Notes under the pieces: model-generated | What the model saw: the letters and a program-made list of their open reading frames with translations, nothing else | Told to the model about the DNA's origin: nothing | Database searches by the model: none | Origin: Ereboglobus sp. PH5-10 | GTDB lineage: Bacteria > Verrucomicrobiota > Verrucomicrobiia > Opitutales > Opitutaceae | NCBI RefSeq assembly: GCF_029504735.1 | Contig: NZ_JAQFIP010000001.1 | Span: forward strand, 186,001 to 250,000 | Length of the DNA: 64,000 nucleotides | Direction: 5' to 3' | Position numbers and translations under genes: made by a program | Shown: piece after piece, positions 44,630 to 53,823 of the stretch | Layout of the letters: the number at the start of each line of letters is the position of its first letter | Position numbering within the stretch: position 1 is the first letter of the stretch

Positions 44630-46348
44630 CTAGAGTTTTGTTGCGGCTGGACTGGCGTTCGTGTCCCCGAGTTGCGGCGTCGCGTCTCCGCTCCCACCCC
44701 CGTGCACCTCAAGTATGAGCTGGCGTTTGAAGTGGCGGACGTGGCGGATTTTCACGATTGCGACGCAGAGGATGCCGAAGAGGTTCGACGAATACGCGGC
44801 GAGGAGGTTGGCCTGGATGTAGCCGAGCACTTGGAGGACGAGCGCGGTGGCCGTGCCCGCGATGCCCACGTAGAGGCCGGCGTCGAAGAGGTTTTCCTCG
44901 TTGTCCATGAGGCGCAGCTTGAGATGGGGCGAAATCGGCTGGCGCGAGATGTGGCGGATCTTGAGCAGGCAGATCACATAGACGGCGATTTGCAGCGCGG
45001 CGAAGAGGAGGATGGAGAGGATGGTGGTTGTGTCCATGGCGGTGGTGACGGGAACTTCTGTTATTGGAGAATCGGGTTTGTCGGCAGCCAGCACGGGCAC
45101 GACGAGTTTGAATTTAAATTCCGAGGGCGGCGGTGTTTTTATGAGAAACGGCTCGCTGGCAAAAACGAGAAACAGGGCGATCATTCCGGCGAGCAGGAAG
45201 CTGCGCAAGCGCAGGGGCGAGGAGCGCGAATCGCCGGCGGGCTCGCGCATCGCGCCGCTGAGAAAAACTTCGAGCGCGTGAAAAAGCAAAAACGCGCCGA
45301 CAAAAAACGCGGCGTATTTGGCGATGAGCGCGACGCGCGGGTTGAGCAGCGCGAACTCGGCGACGGCGGAAATGTTGAGGGCCGCGCTGTGGTTGACGGG
45401 CGCGCGGTTGCGCAGGAGGAGCCGCACGGCGCCCTGCCCTTCCCCAAGCGCGAGGCGCAGGTCGGCGAGGCCCTGCTTGCCGTATTCCATGAGGTAGTCG
45501 GCGACGTTGTCGGCGGAGCCGGAGTAGAGCGCGGCGGTGTAGATGAGCGGGAGGTTGTCGGAGGCCACGCGGGCGAGCTGCGCGAACTCGCCGACGGTGA
45601 GCGCGCTCCCGCTGACGCGGAGAAGCTCGCCGAGCTGCATCCAGTTGAGACGCTTGCCGAGCGCGAGGAGGTCGAGGTAAAAGGTTTCGAGCCGGTCGAG
45701 CTGTTTTTCGGCGGCGGCGGTTTCGGCGAGCATGCGGAGTTCGCGCTGGAGCGCGGGCGAGAGGTTGTCGGACTGGTAGAGGAGCGCGGTGAGCAGTATG
45801 ACCGCGTCGAGCGCCTCGCCGCCGGCGCGATTGGCGGGGACGAAGCGCGTCGTGCCCTGGTTCTCGCGCGTTTGCAAAATGGTCTGCACGCCGATGCTGC
45901 GCGAGTTGGCAAGAAAACCCTGGAGCGAGCGGCGCGCCTTTTCCGTTATGAAAAACGTGAGCACGGGCGTGCTTTCGGTGCGGCCTGTGTTTTCCTTGAG
46001 CGAGAAGAGCGGGTCGAGAAACGGGTCCCAGCCGCCCCACGGCACCCACTCGGGGCGGCGCGACTCGATGTTCCGGATGCCGCGTTCGAGCTCGGGCGCG
46101 CCGGGGTCGCCGACGAGTCGCGCCGCCTCGAGGATGAGGCTGGCCGCGCCGAGCTTTTCCGAGTCGAGCCGCTGCTGGCCGAACGCGGCGACGCGCGGCG
46201 TGTTCTCGCCGGCGGCGCGCAGGAGCGCGGGCGTGACGGATTTCAGGTTGACGGGCACCATCCACGCGAGCGCGAGCAGCGCGATCCCGGCCGTGAACCA
46301 GGCCGCGGCCGCGGGCAGCTTGCTGTTTTTTTCGCGCTGTGGAGTCAT
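44630..46348 (-). CDS. Multi-pass membrane protein of unknown function
   Basis: A 572-residue protein. It has one N-terminal hydrophobic segment (AAAAWFTAGIALLALAWMVP), a large extracytoplasmic region (about 30-340, including RRPEWVPWGGWDPFLDPLFS and VLTFFITEKARRSLQGFLAN), and then four or five hydrophobic segments. Among the latter are YAAFFVGAFLLFHALEVFL, FLLAGMIALFLVFASEPFLI and TILSILLFAALQIAVYVICL. The C-terminal part has the look of an ExbB/MotA-like helix bundle, but I cannot confirm it. The ATG at 46348 is preferred over an upstream start at 46441. With the coiled-coil gene downstream on the same strand it may form an envelope module. Confidence 0.65.
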   Translation of the reverse strand: MTPQREKNSKLPAAAAWFTAGIALLALAWMVPVNLKSVTPALLRAAGENTPRVAAFGQQRLDSEKLGAASLILEAARLVGDPGAPELERGIRNIESRRPEWVPWGGWDPFLDPLFSLKENTGRTESTPVLTFFITEKARRSLQGFLANSRSIGVQTILQTRENQGTTRFVPANRAGGEALDAVILLTALLYQSDNLSPALQRELRMLAETAAAEKQLDRLETFYLDLLALGKRLNWMQLGELLRVSGSALTVGEFAQLARVASDNLPLIYTAALYSGSADNVADYLMEYGKQGLADLRLALGEGQGAVRLLLRNRAPVNHSAALNISAVAEFALLNPRVALIAKYAAFFVGAFLLFHALEVFLSGAMREPAGDSRSSPLRLRSFLLAGMIALFLVFASEPFLIKTPPPSEFKFKLVVPVLAADKPDSPITEVPVTTAMDTTTILSILLFAALQIAVYVICLLKIRHISRQPISPHLKLRLMDNEENLFDAGLYVGIAGTATALVLQVLGYIQANLLAAYSSNLFGILCVAIVKIRHVRHFKRQLILEVHGGGSGDATPQLGDTNASPAATKL

Positions 46349-46420
46349 CCTGTGAAGCAATGGAGAATATTGGTTGCGAGTCGGCAATTGCAAACCCACG
46401 ATGCAAGCGAACATCGACCC

Positions 46421-46978
46421 ATGCTGCTTCCAATAGTTCAATATAATGATCCGGTTTTAAGAAAAAAGGGTGTCAAGATCGACGTCTTCGACGCGCCCCT
46501 CGCCACGCTCGCGCGCGACATGGTCGAGACAATGCACGCCGCGCCCGGCATCGGGCTGGCCGCGCAACAAATCGGGAAGGCATTGCAGCTTTGCGTCGTG
46601 GACGTATCTCAAGTGGACGACGACTTCGACTGGGAACTCGACGGCAACCACCCGCCGCTGGAGTTGATCATGCCGATGGTGATCGTGAACCCGGAGGTGA
46701 AAGTGCATCCGGTTGAAAAGGAAATCGTGGAGGAAGGCTGCCTGTCATTTCCCGACATTCGCGGCGACGTCGAGCGGCGCGACGAGATCACGGTGAAATA
46801 TCAGGATGCCGAGGGCGTGCCTCATCTGCTCGTGTGCAACGGCATGTTCGCCCGCTGCATCCAGCACGAGGTTGACCATCTTAACGGCGTGCTCTTCATC
46901 GACCGCATGTCGAAAAAAACGCGCGGCTTGATCGACAAAAAACTCAAGACCCTGGCGGCAAAAACAGGCGGGGCGTAA
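46421..46978 (+). CDS. def: Peptide deformylase
   Basis: A 185-residue metalloenzyme that removes the N-formyl group from nascent proteins. All three catalytic motifs are visible: GIGLAAQQIG (motif 1), EEGCLSFPDIRGDVERRDEI with the metal-binding Cys in EGCLS (motif 2), and CIQHEVDHLNGVLFID with HExDH (motif 3). The start MLLPIVQYNDPVLRKKG matches the usual N-terminus; the much longer open frame upstream is antisense to the neighbouring membrane-protein gene. It is transcribed divergently from that gene across a 72-base gap. Confidence 0.95.
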   Translation: MLLPIVQYNDPVLRKKGVKIDVFDAPLATLARDMVETMHAAPGIGLAAQQIGKALQLCVVDVSQVDDDFDWELDGNHPPLELIMPMVIVNPEVKVHPVEKEIVEEGCLSFPDIRGDVERRDEITVKYQDAEGVPHLLVCNGMFARCIQHEVDHLNGVLFIDRMSKKTRGLIDKKLKTLAAKTGGA

Positions 46979-47056
46979 ACAGGGCAAAAGCAATCTTTTG
47001 AAAAGCCCCATGCCAACTCTCACCCAAACGCATAATAATCGAACCCCGGAGTGAAA

Positions 47057-48235
47057 ATGAAAGTATCGATATGCAAATTGGCCTGCCTTGCGTTTTTCAC
47101 ATTATTGCATGTGGCTCCAATGCATTCCAATGATGCAACGGTATCAATGGTGCTTGGCCCTGACACACCCGAACCGTTGCGAACCTGGCTGTTGACCACG
47201 GGAACAAAGGTTTCCAAAAATGTGACGAACACCAAGGACGGAACCATCATAATTAGTGTTACCCTTGAAATGTTGAGCGATATGATGAAAGATTATCCGT
47301 ATGCGGAGACAATTCCCAAAGTGTCCATTTCCGAAAAGGCGTCCATAGAGATAGAGGTTGCCTCCAATCCGTCGCGTTATCGAATAAAACTTGAAGCCAA
47401 AACAATGGATTCGGTTGAGTTTGATGAGTTCACATTTACACGACCCAGATGGGGAATAGCCCCACATGGGGCAAGGATAATAATTCGGGATAAAAATGAT
47501 AAACATATTTATCTGGGCGATGCCGGCAGTTATTCCTCAAATTTTAAAATATCAGAAGTATGCGTCAACCCGCAGGCCAAATGGAGCCTGCTTGATCCCA
47601 AGAAGCCATGGGTAAGCGAATGGTTTTCGATAAATGACCTTGGTGATGGAATCAAGCGCGTGACGACAGAAAAAGACCCCAAACAATGGAAGGATTTCAA
47701 AATCACGTTTTGGATTAAGATTAATAAAAAGTCCCCGTTTATACTAAACGGGGACTCTGGCTGGATATTAACCGAAAAGTTCAATTTGGACGAACTGATG
47801 GAGGCCAATAGAACATGGGAGGGAGAAAAGGGAGAGGTGAATCGTGACGAGTCAGCCATGGTAAGCGATGCGCCAGATCCGACTAACTATGTGAACTGGG
47901 AACAGACTCTTCTTGAGTCGGTGATTCAACGAAACGCCAAAACTGAATTCGAAGGCAATGTTCGGAAAAACAAACTTTGTTTCCATGCAACCGGAAGTAT
48001 TATGGACGGATACAGACTTCCCGGCCTGAAACAGAATGAAATTGCCCTAATTGAAAACAAAAAGTGGGAAATCACGAATATGTTTCCAACTGATCCCGCA
48101 CCAATGGGTGCCTCAAAAGCATATTGGGATGCCGTCGAAAAATTTTCATCTGAATACAATCGCTTGCTCTACGATTATATGAACCAAAGGAAAACACCTG
48201 AACCGGCGTCGACAGGCGCGAAAACATTATTATAG
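47057..48235 (+). CDS. Exported orphan protein, AT-richer than its neighbours
   Basis: A 392-residue protein with a signal peptide (ICKLACLAFFTLLHVAPMHS). The rest contains no domain I recognise: beta-rich with many Lys, Asn and Glu (for example EKASIEIEVASNPSRYRIKL, TFTRPRWGIAPHGARIIIRD and KRVTTEKDPKQWKDFKITFW). Base composition is clearly lower in GC than the flanking genes, and codons ending in A or T are common, which suggests a different history or weak selection. A GTG two codons upstream is an alternative start. It stands alone between def and a convergent phosphatase gene. Confidence 0.65.
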   Translation: MKVSICKLACLAFFTLLHVAPMHSNDATVSMVLGPDTPEPLRTWLLTTGTKVSKNVTNTKDGTIIISVTLEMLSDMMKDYPYAETIPKVSISEKASIEIEVASNPSRYRIKLEAKTMDSVEFDEFTFTRPRWGIAPHGARIIIRDKNDKHIYLGDAGSYSSNFKISEVCVNPQAKWSLLDPKKPWVSEWFSINDLGDGIKRVTTEKDPKQWKDFKITFWIKINKKSPFILNGDSGWILTEKFNLDELMEANRTWEGEKGEVNRDESAMVSDAPDPTNYVNWEQTLLESVIQRNAKTEFEGNVRKNKLCFHATGSIMDGYRLPGLKQNEIALIENKKWEITNMFPTDPAPMGASKAYWDAVEKFSSEYNRLLYDYMNQRKTPEPASTGAKTLL

Positions 48236-48273
48236 AGTCAAGGTCGCGACGGGAGGGGCTGGTGGTCGTTTTG

Positions 48274-49032
48274 TCACTGCTTTGGCAGCGTCACGACATC
48301 CGGATTCGCCTTTATGAACGCGAGGATTTCCGCGCGCATTTCCCTGACCGCGTCCTGCGTGACCTGGGTTTTCAGCATTTCATCCGCGATGAGAAAACCG
48401 AGTTTCCTGCCGGCAATCGTGTCGGTCGGGAAGTGCACGCCCGCGAGGACGCGGCCCCACATGGTTTCGCGCACTTCCTCAAAGAGCGGCTCCTTGTATT
48501 CGGGCATTGCCGCCGCGAGCACGCCAGCCCAGGCCGCGCTGGCGGCGGTGTGTCCGCTGGGATAGGAGGATTCGCCGGGGCGGCGCAGGCACGGCTGGAT
48601 GCGCGGGTCGCGAACGAACGGGCGGGGGCGGTTCCAGTGGTTCTTGACCGTAATGCCGATGTAGTGGCGCTCCATGTTGATCTCCCGTAAAATTTGCGCG
48701 GTGCGGGGCAGGTTTTTCTCCGAAAACCAGGGGCCGAATGCCTGCGCGCCCATGCCCATGACGTTGCGCGCGGTATGCGTATTGACGCGTTTCGCCCGCT
48801 CGACTTGCTCCGGCGTGCGGTCTTTTTGCAGCTGGAGAAGCGTTTCAAGATCGGCCATTCCCGCAACCGAGTCATCCGCGGGCGGCGACGGTATCTGCGC
48901 GATGATATCCTGAATGTTGCTCTTAAAATAACGATACTCGAATGACTTCGGCTGCGCCGATGCGACGGCTGCGAGAAAGAAAATGGACAGGAACGCAACG
49001 GCGAACCGGGCGGGACGATGTGATGGTTTCAT
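48274..49032 (-). CDS. Exported PAP2-superfamily acid phosphatase (class A type)
   Basis: A 252-residue periplasmic phosphatase with a signal peptide (AVAFLSIFFLAAVASAQPKS). The three-part PAP2/class A acid phosphatase signature is present: KNHWNRPRPF (KxxxxxxRP), SYPSGHTAASAAWAGVLAAA (PSGH) and RVLAGVHFPTDTIAGRKLGF (SRxxxxxHxxxD variant with G-R-V-L-A-G-V-H). Length and the N-terminal helical part (TPEQVERAKRVNTHTARNVM) fit PhoN-like non-specific phosphatases, which release phosphate from many small monoesters. It converges with the orphan gene at 47057, with 38 bases between stops. Confidence 0.9.
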   Translation of the reverse strand: MKPSHRPARFAVAFLSIFFLAAVASAQPKSFEYRYFKSNIQDIIAQIPSPPADDSVAGMADLETLLQLQKDRTPEQVERAKRVNTHTARNVMGMGAQAFGPWFSEKNLPRTAQILREINMERHYIGITVKNHWNRPRPFVRDPRIQPCLRRPGESSYPSGHTAASAAWAGVLAAAMPEYKEPLFEEVRETMWGRVLAGVHFPTDTIAGRKLGFLIADEMLKTQVTQDAVREMRAEILAFIKANPDVVTLPKQ

Positions 49033-49263
49033 AGTTTGGTCGAATAAGAGGTTGAGGTAATGACAAATGAGATCGGAAATGAAAGGCGCGCGGATGCCCG
49101 GCACAGTCTGCAATCGGAAAAAACAACAGGCCAAATTCCCAACGCCAAGGCGAAAATGGCGGATGCCGGGAACGCGTGCTTATCCCGCGAATCAATCAAC
49201 AGGGGCGGCGCGTCCGGTATGTCCGACGCCGCCAGTTGTTGTTGGTTGGTTGTCAAAAAAGGC

Positions 49264-50304
49264 TTAGCGGAGCTCCTTGATGATGGGGGTGAGCGTCATG
49301 TTGCGGTAGCTGGCGTTGGTGTGGTCGCCTTGGAGGTAGATTGGGCCCGGAACAAACTCGTCGGCGGTGATGGCTCCGCCGGTGACTCCGAGGACGGGCT
49401 GGTTGTCGATGATTGTGACGCCGTTGAGGACGACCGTGACGTGGCGGTCGGCGAGGATGATGTCCACGGTCTGCCACTCGTTCGCGGGTTTTTCGGCATT
49501 GGTCGAGGGGGCGAGCCGGCCATAGAGCGAACCCATGGTTTGGTGCGCGTTTTCCTGCCGGCTGTTGCTCATCTGGATTTCGTAGATGCCGCGAAGATAG
49601 GCGCCGCTGTTGCTGTTGGGAGGGAGGCTGACCTCGAAGGCGAGGCGGAAGTCCTTGAAGGTTTTATCGGTGGTGCTGAGGTTGGCGCCGCGTTTTTTCG
49701 TGCCGTCGGGGAAAACGACGGTGTTGGTGAGGACACCGTTTTTGAGGGTCCAGCCATTGTAGGCCTTGGGGTTCATGGATTCCCAGTTGGAGAGATCGTC
49801 GCGGATGAGTTTGACCGGGGCTCCGTATTTGAGCTTGGAGAGGTCGGGCGCGGGCGGGAGGTCGGGAATGCGGGTGGCGGTGAAGGCGGCGGGGCGTCCG
49901 ACGGGCTTGCCGTTTTCGTCGAGCGTTTGGAGGTCAATGGCGAGGGTGCCGGAGGCGGTTTGCCGGGCGGTGAGCAGGTCGGTGCGGGCGAGCTTGGCGC
50001 CGTTTTTCCCCGTGTGCTTGTAGGCGCGGCGGAGTTCGACGGCGTCGTTTTTGAGGGCGACGGCGACAGACCGCGGGTGTCCGCTGCCCCAGAGGAGAAG
50101 GGCGGAGAGTTTTTCGTTTTCCGTTGAGAAGCCGAGCCAGCCGGCGCGGCCGTTGGGGAGCGTGAAGGCCCAGCGGGAGTTTTCCAGTGAAGCGGCCAGG
50201 GCGGGCGCTTTCAGCGTGGTTTCACCGGCGGCGCGGGCTGCGGGCGAGGAGAAGCCGGCGAGCGAAAACACGAGGGATGCAAGGAGGAGGGTCGTTTTTT
50301 TCAT
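49264..50304 (-). CDS. DUF1080 (3-keto-disaccharide hydrolase family) protein
   Basis: A 346-residue exported protein. A signal peptide (LLLASLVFSLAGFSSPAARA) is followed by a unique N-terminal half. The second half (about 165-346) is a concanavalin-like DUF1080 domain: LIRDDLSNWESMNPKAYNGW, FKDFRLAFEVSLPPNSNSGA, YLRGIYEIQMSNSRQ, NEWQTVDIILADRHVTVVLN and GPIYLQGDHTNASYRNMTLT. The family was renamed after 3-keto-disaccharide hydrolase activity. With the Gfo/Idh/MocA and TIM-barrel genes at 57963-60337 it could take part in oxidative glycoside breakdown; this is inference. It lies 90 bases downstream of the gsp operon on the same strand. Confidence 0.85.
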   Translation of the reverse strand: MKKTTLLLASLVFSLAGFSSPAARAAGETTLKAPALAASLENSRWAFTLPNGRAGWLGFSTENEKLSALLLWGSGHPRSVAVALKNDAVELRRAYKHTGKNGAKLARTDLLTARQTASGTLAIDLQTLDENGKPVGRPAAFTATRIPDLPPAPDLSKLKYGAPVKLIRDDLSNWESMNPKAYNGWTLKNGVLTNTVVFPDGTKKRGANLSTTDKTFKDFRLAFEVSLPPNSNSGAYLRGIYEIQMSNSRQENAHQTMGSLYGRLAPSTNAEKPANEWQTVDIILADRHVTVVLNGVTIIDNQPVLGVTGGAITADEFVPGPIYLQGDHTNASYRNMTLTPIIKELR

Positions 50305-50394
50305 GATGGATTGGTTATTAAAAAGAAAAAGGAGGCCGCGCAAGCGTGACGCGCAAAAGAAGGGCGCCCATTCCAACACAAGCGTGGTTTGGAC

Positions 50395-50922
50395 TCAGCG
50401 GAGGATTTCCACCGAGGAGACTTTTAGCATGAGGGTGAGCTGGGAGGGATTGGCCACGTTGGAGGGCTGCATTGTGAGCTGGTCGAGGCCAATGTAAGGG
50501 GAGCGTTTTTTCAGCTCCTCGTAAAACTTCACCACTGTGGCGTAGTCCGTGTTGCGAGCCGTTATCTGGGCGCTGTTCACCGAGAATTGGGCGGTTTTTT
50601 CCGTGCGCGCATCACTAATGGTTTTGTTGGTGATGCCGACGGCGGTGGCAATGGTGTCGAGCTCGGCTTGCAGGCGCACGGTGTCGTAGGTGCGCGAAGG
50701 GTCGAGCTGGCGAATGGCGGCGTTGGCGCGGGCCTGGATCGATTCGCGCGCGTCGAGTGTCATTTGCTGCACTTTGAGCGTGAGGCTCGTGCTTTTGAAA
50801 TCGCGGACGAAGGTCGTGGTGCGTCCGATGGCGGCGGTCAGCCACCAGAGCGCGGCGACGAGGACGAGTCCGACGAGGAGGACTTTTTCGCGTGTTTGGC
50901 GGCTCAGGAAAAAGGCTTTCAT
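50395..50922 (-). CDS. gspM: Type II secretion GspM/PilO-like protein
   Basis: A 175-residue inner-membrane protein. It has a short cytoplasmic N-terminus, one transmembrane helix (VLLVGLVLVAALWWLTAAIG), a coiled coil (LTLKVQQMTLDARESIQARA) and a ferredoxin-like periplasmic domain (TDYATVVKFYEELKKRSPYI, LTLMLKVSSVEIL). This is the layout of GspM/PilO, which pairs with GspL in the assembly platform. Sequence identity is low, so the assignment rests on layout and on its place directly after the gspL-like gene, overlapping it by four bases. Confidence 0.72.
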   Translation of the reverse strand: MKAFFLSRQTREKVLLVGLVLVAALWWLTAAIGRTTTFVRDFKSTSLTLKVQQMTLDARESIQARANAAIRQLDPSRTYDTVRLQAELDTIATAVGITNKTISDARTEKTAQFSVNSAQITARNTDYATVVKFYEELKKRSPYIGLDQLTMQPSNVANPSQLTLMLKVSSVEILR

Positions 50923-52511
50923 TGGTTGGGTTCCTCCTCCGCGGTTTCATTGGCGGGTTGCGGCGCGGGTTGGGGAATGTTGATTTTTTGGCCAACGTGG
51001 AGTCGGCGCGGGTCGGCGAGGCCGGGGTTGGCGGCAATGATGTCGCGCGGGGAAACGCCGGCTTGCCTGGCGATGCGCGCGATGGTGTCGCCTGTGACAA
51101 TGGTGTGCTCGGTGGTTAGCGGCGCGGATTGTCCGTTGGCGGACGGGGCGGCGTCGGGGGGAGGCGTTTCGGATTGGCCGGGGGTGAGCTGTTGCTGGAT
51201 TTGGTCGTGGATGCTGGGTGCGGCGGATTGCGAAGCGCCGGGCTGGGGCGCGGCGTTCTCGGCGGCGTTTTCGTTGGCGGCGTCTGTTTTTGGGGTTGCG
51301 GTGTTCTTTGGTTGCGGCGGGGGAATGTCCTCGGCGGCGATCACGGTGCCGGGCTTGAAGGTGATGAGCATCGTGAAGGTGGTGGAACCGTCGCGCGTGG
51401 CGGGGTTGTTGATGTCGAGTTTTTCGATGGCGGGCAGGGAAACGAGGGAGGTGCGGAAGGAGTTGAAGTCGGCGGCGCGGTTGGTGCGGGCCTGGATTTC
51501 AATGCTGTTGAGGCTGCGTGTGATGACGCGGGTGAAAACGATCGTGTCGGGGAGCGCGGGGCGGAGCAGGTCGATCATCTCAAAGGGAAGCAGGCGCTTG
51601 GTGGAAAGGTCCTCGATGCGGGTGGCGAGGGTGTTGGCGCGGTCGATTTCGGCGACGTGGGGAGCCTGCTCCTTTACTTGGTAGATTCGTTTTTCCTGCA
51701 AAAATTTTCCGCCCTTGAGCGCGATGTCGATGAGGGCGCAAAGGGCGAGGAGGCTGAGGCAGCCCAGGAAGGCGCGCCAGAGAAGGAGGTCGCGGCGGCG
51801 GGAGGCGCGGCGGGCGACGAGCTCGGCCTTGTCGCGAACGTCGAGCATGTCGAGTTGCGCCGTGGTGAAGGTGGTGGTGCTTGGCGTGGTGCGGGTGTTT
51901 TTGGCGGGCGGGGTGGCGAAGACGAGGGCGTTGTCGGCGCGGGCGGGCGGCGGGACGGTGTCGAGCGCGGGGTATTCGTATTCGTGGAGATGGATGGTGC
52001 CGGGCGTGGCGCGCAGGAGCTCGTTGCGGAGGGCGGCGCGCGCGGCGTCCCGGTCCGTCTCGGAGAGGGGCGGCTTGTCATCGTCGGGCTCGGGATATGC
52101 GCGCGAAATAACGAGGGCGGGCACGCCGCTGCTGTCGGCCCAGTGGATTGCGGTAAGGCTGTCGGGAGTGGAGAGGAGCGCGGTGGTGCCGGGGCCGGCG
52201 GCGGGGTTCAGAAGAGTGGCGAAGGCGGGGAGCACGGCATCGGCGGCGGGCCAGGTTTCGACACTGGCCTGGCTGAAGCGCTTGCGGTAGGCGGCGTGGA
52301 TGAGGGCGTGCCGGGCACCGGGGCGCCAATGGTAGCCGTAATACATCTGCGCGATGGGAAAGGGCGCGAGGGTTTCGAGAGCGAGTTCGACCTGGGTGGA
52401 AAGCTCCTCCGGCGTTTGGTCCTCGGACACGGGAATGGCGCGCACAAAAAACTGCGTGTCGGGCAGGAGCACGACATTGGGCGGGGGAGCTTTTAGAAAC
52501 TTGAGGGCCAT
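50919..52511 (-). CDS. gspL: GspL-like assembly protein with C-terminal LysM domain
   Basis: A 530-residue protein. The first 225 residues resemble the cytoplasmic actin-like region of GspL/PilM (VVLLPDTQFFVRAIPVSEDQ, LAPFPIAQMYYGYHWRPGAR). One transmembrane helix (LLLWRAFLGCLSLLALCALI) leads to a periplasmic coiled coil and a ferredoxin-like domain (PDTIVFTRVITRSLNSIEIQ). Then, unusually, comes a Pro/Ala/Gln-rich linker and a LysM module near residues 463-508 (EHTIVTGDTIARIARQAGVS, DPRRLHVGQKINIP). LysM binds peptidoglycan, so this GspL may anchor the secretion platform to the wall. Typical GspL proteins lack it. Operon order supports the assignment. Confidence 0.75.
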   Translation of the reverse strand: MALKFLKAPPPNVVLLPDTQFFVRAIPVSEDQTPEELSTQVELALETLAPFPIAQMYYGYHWRPGARHALIHAAYRKRFSQASVETWPAADAVLPAFATLLNPAAGPGTTALLSTPDSLTAIHWADSSGVPALVISRAYPEPDDDKPPLSETDRDAARAALRNELLRATPGTIHLHEYEYPALDTVPPPARADNALVFATPPAKNTRTTPSTTTFTTAQLDMLDVRDKAELVARRASRRRDLLLWRAFLGCLSLLALCALIDIALKGGKFLQEKRIYQVKEQAPHVAEIDRANTLATRIEDLSTKRLLPFEMIDLLRPALPDTIVFTRVITRSLNSIEIQARTNRAADFNSFRTSLVSLPAIEKLDINNPATRDGSTTFTMLITFKPGTVIAAEDIPPPQPKNTATPKTDAANENAAENAAPQPGASQSAAPSIHDQIQQQLTPGQSETPPPDAAPSANGQSAPLTTEHTIVTGDTIARIARQAGVSPRDIIAANPGLADPRRLHVGQKINIPQPAPQPANETAEEEPNQ

Positions 52512-52611
52512 GTAAGGGTGCGGAATGTGGATTTTGGAATGCGGAATGGCGCAATCCTCAGCGCGTGATGTTAGTTGTGAAAGTGTTTTGCCGTGTTGGC
52601 TAATAGAAAAT

Positions 52612-53817
52612 TCATTCGGTTTCGGTTTCGCCGATGACGGGCGCGGGCGGGGGGACGAGGTCGTTTTCGCGGATTTCGAGAAAGGTGTATGGGTAGTTCA
52701 GGTTTTTTTGCGTGGTGCCGGCGGAGGCGTTGGCCCGGGTGGTGTTGGCGTTGTTAGACGTGCGCGAGGTGCCTTGGTTGCCGGGCGTGGTGTTATTGTT
52801 TGAGTTTGTGCCGCTGGTGGAGGTGGAGGCGGTGTTTTGCTGCGCCCACGCGACGGGGAGTTTGGCGCCGCCCGTGCCGGGCATTGAAACGAGGGCGTTG
52901 AGGCGGTAGTTGGCCGGGCCTTGGCGGATGGTGATGATGACGCGAAGCGCGCTAATCGTGACGCCGAGCTGGCTGGCGGGAGTGCCGGCGCCGAGGAGGG
53001 TGTCGACCTCGTCCTTGCTGGCAAAATAGCCGCCGGTGCCGGCGAGGGTGCGGCCATCCTCGCCCTGGAGGAAGTTGGAGAGTTTTTCGTCGAGCGAGGT
53101 GTCGAGGTTGCCGAGCGCGCCGAGGATGTCGGGAGGGGCGGCGTTGATGTTGGGAGTTTGGAAATCGTAGAGGGAAAAGGTTTGGACGAAGCGATGCCAG
53201 AGTTCGTTGGGGCGGCCGGTTTCGTCGTAAAAAATATCGCGCGCGAATTCGATGGAGGCGAGTTCGTCGAACGAGCGGAGCGTGCGCGCGGGCGGCGTGA
53301 ACGGAAGGTCGCCGGTGTCGTAGTCCTCGGGCAGGGGCGCGCCCGCCGTGGCGGGGATGTAATCGGCGCGCATCCAACCGAGGAGCGCGTCGGTGAGTTT
53401 GGCCGCGGTGGTTTCGTCGAGCCCCCAGTAGGTGAAGAGCGAGGTGAGCGTGGTGGCGTTGACGTTGGGCAGGGAAAGTTTGCCGCTCTCATCCTCGAAT
53501 GCGACCTCGACGGTGTAATCGGGGTTGATGGGTTCGTAGCCGGCAAAGCCGAGCGGATCGGCCCAGCCCTCGGCGGGGCTGTGGAGCGAGCCGAGCGCGG
53601 CGCGAAAATCCTCAAGGACGGCGAGCGTGGTCTCCATCGCGGAATACGCCTCGACACGCATGTTCGCCGCGTCGTTTGCGCGAACCTCGACGGCAAGGTC
53701 GTTGAACGCCTTCTCCATGAAGAGGGCGAGCGCGATCGAGGCGAAGGCCATCATCACAAGAACAACAATGATGATCGAAGCGCGGCGGGAGCGGAGTTTG
53801 CGCGGGTGAAATTTCAT
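52612..53817 (-). CDS. gspK: Type II secretion minor pseudopilin GspK-like
   Basis: A 401-residue protein with the GspK layout: a basic leader, then a hydrophobic helix starting without the usual GFTLIE (RRASIIIVVLVMMAFASIAL), and a long globular domain. The domain contains ESGKLSLPNVNATTLTSLFT, LLGWMRADYIPATAGAPLPE and PNINAAPPDILGALGNLD, a helix-hairpin-helix-like segment typical of GspK. The C-terminal 60 residues are Asn/Thr/Ser-rich and low in complexity. GspK caps the pseudopilus with GspI and GspJ. A repeat-filled gap (53818-54015) separates it from gspJ, and 100 bases separate it from gspL. Confidence 0.85.
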   Translation of the reverse strand: MKFHPRKLRSRRASIIIVVLVMMAFASIALALFMEKAFNDLAVEVRANDAANMRVEAYSAMETTLAVLEDFRAALGSLHSPAEGWADPLGFAGYEPINPDYTVEVAFEDESGKLSLPNVNATTLTSLFTYWGLDETTAAKLTDALLGWMRADYIPATAGAPLPEDYDTGDLPFTPPARTLRSFDELASIEFARDIFYDETGRPNELWHRFVQTFSLYDFQTPNINAAPPDILGALGNLDTSLDEKLSNFLQGEDGRTLAGTGGYFASKDEVDTLLGAGTPASQLGVTISALRVIITIRQGPANYRLNALVSMPGTGGAKLPVAWAQQNTASTSTSGTNSNNNTTPGNQGTSRTSNNANTTRANASAGTTQKNLNYPYTFLEIRENDLVPPPAPVIGETETE

Positions 53818-53823
53818 GGCGTG

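Noticed and set aside
44510-46420. Very long N-terminal extension of peptide deformylase
   Set aside because: The frame is open only because it is antisense to the membrane-protein gene at 44630-46348. The family N-terminus begins at 46421.
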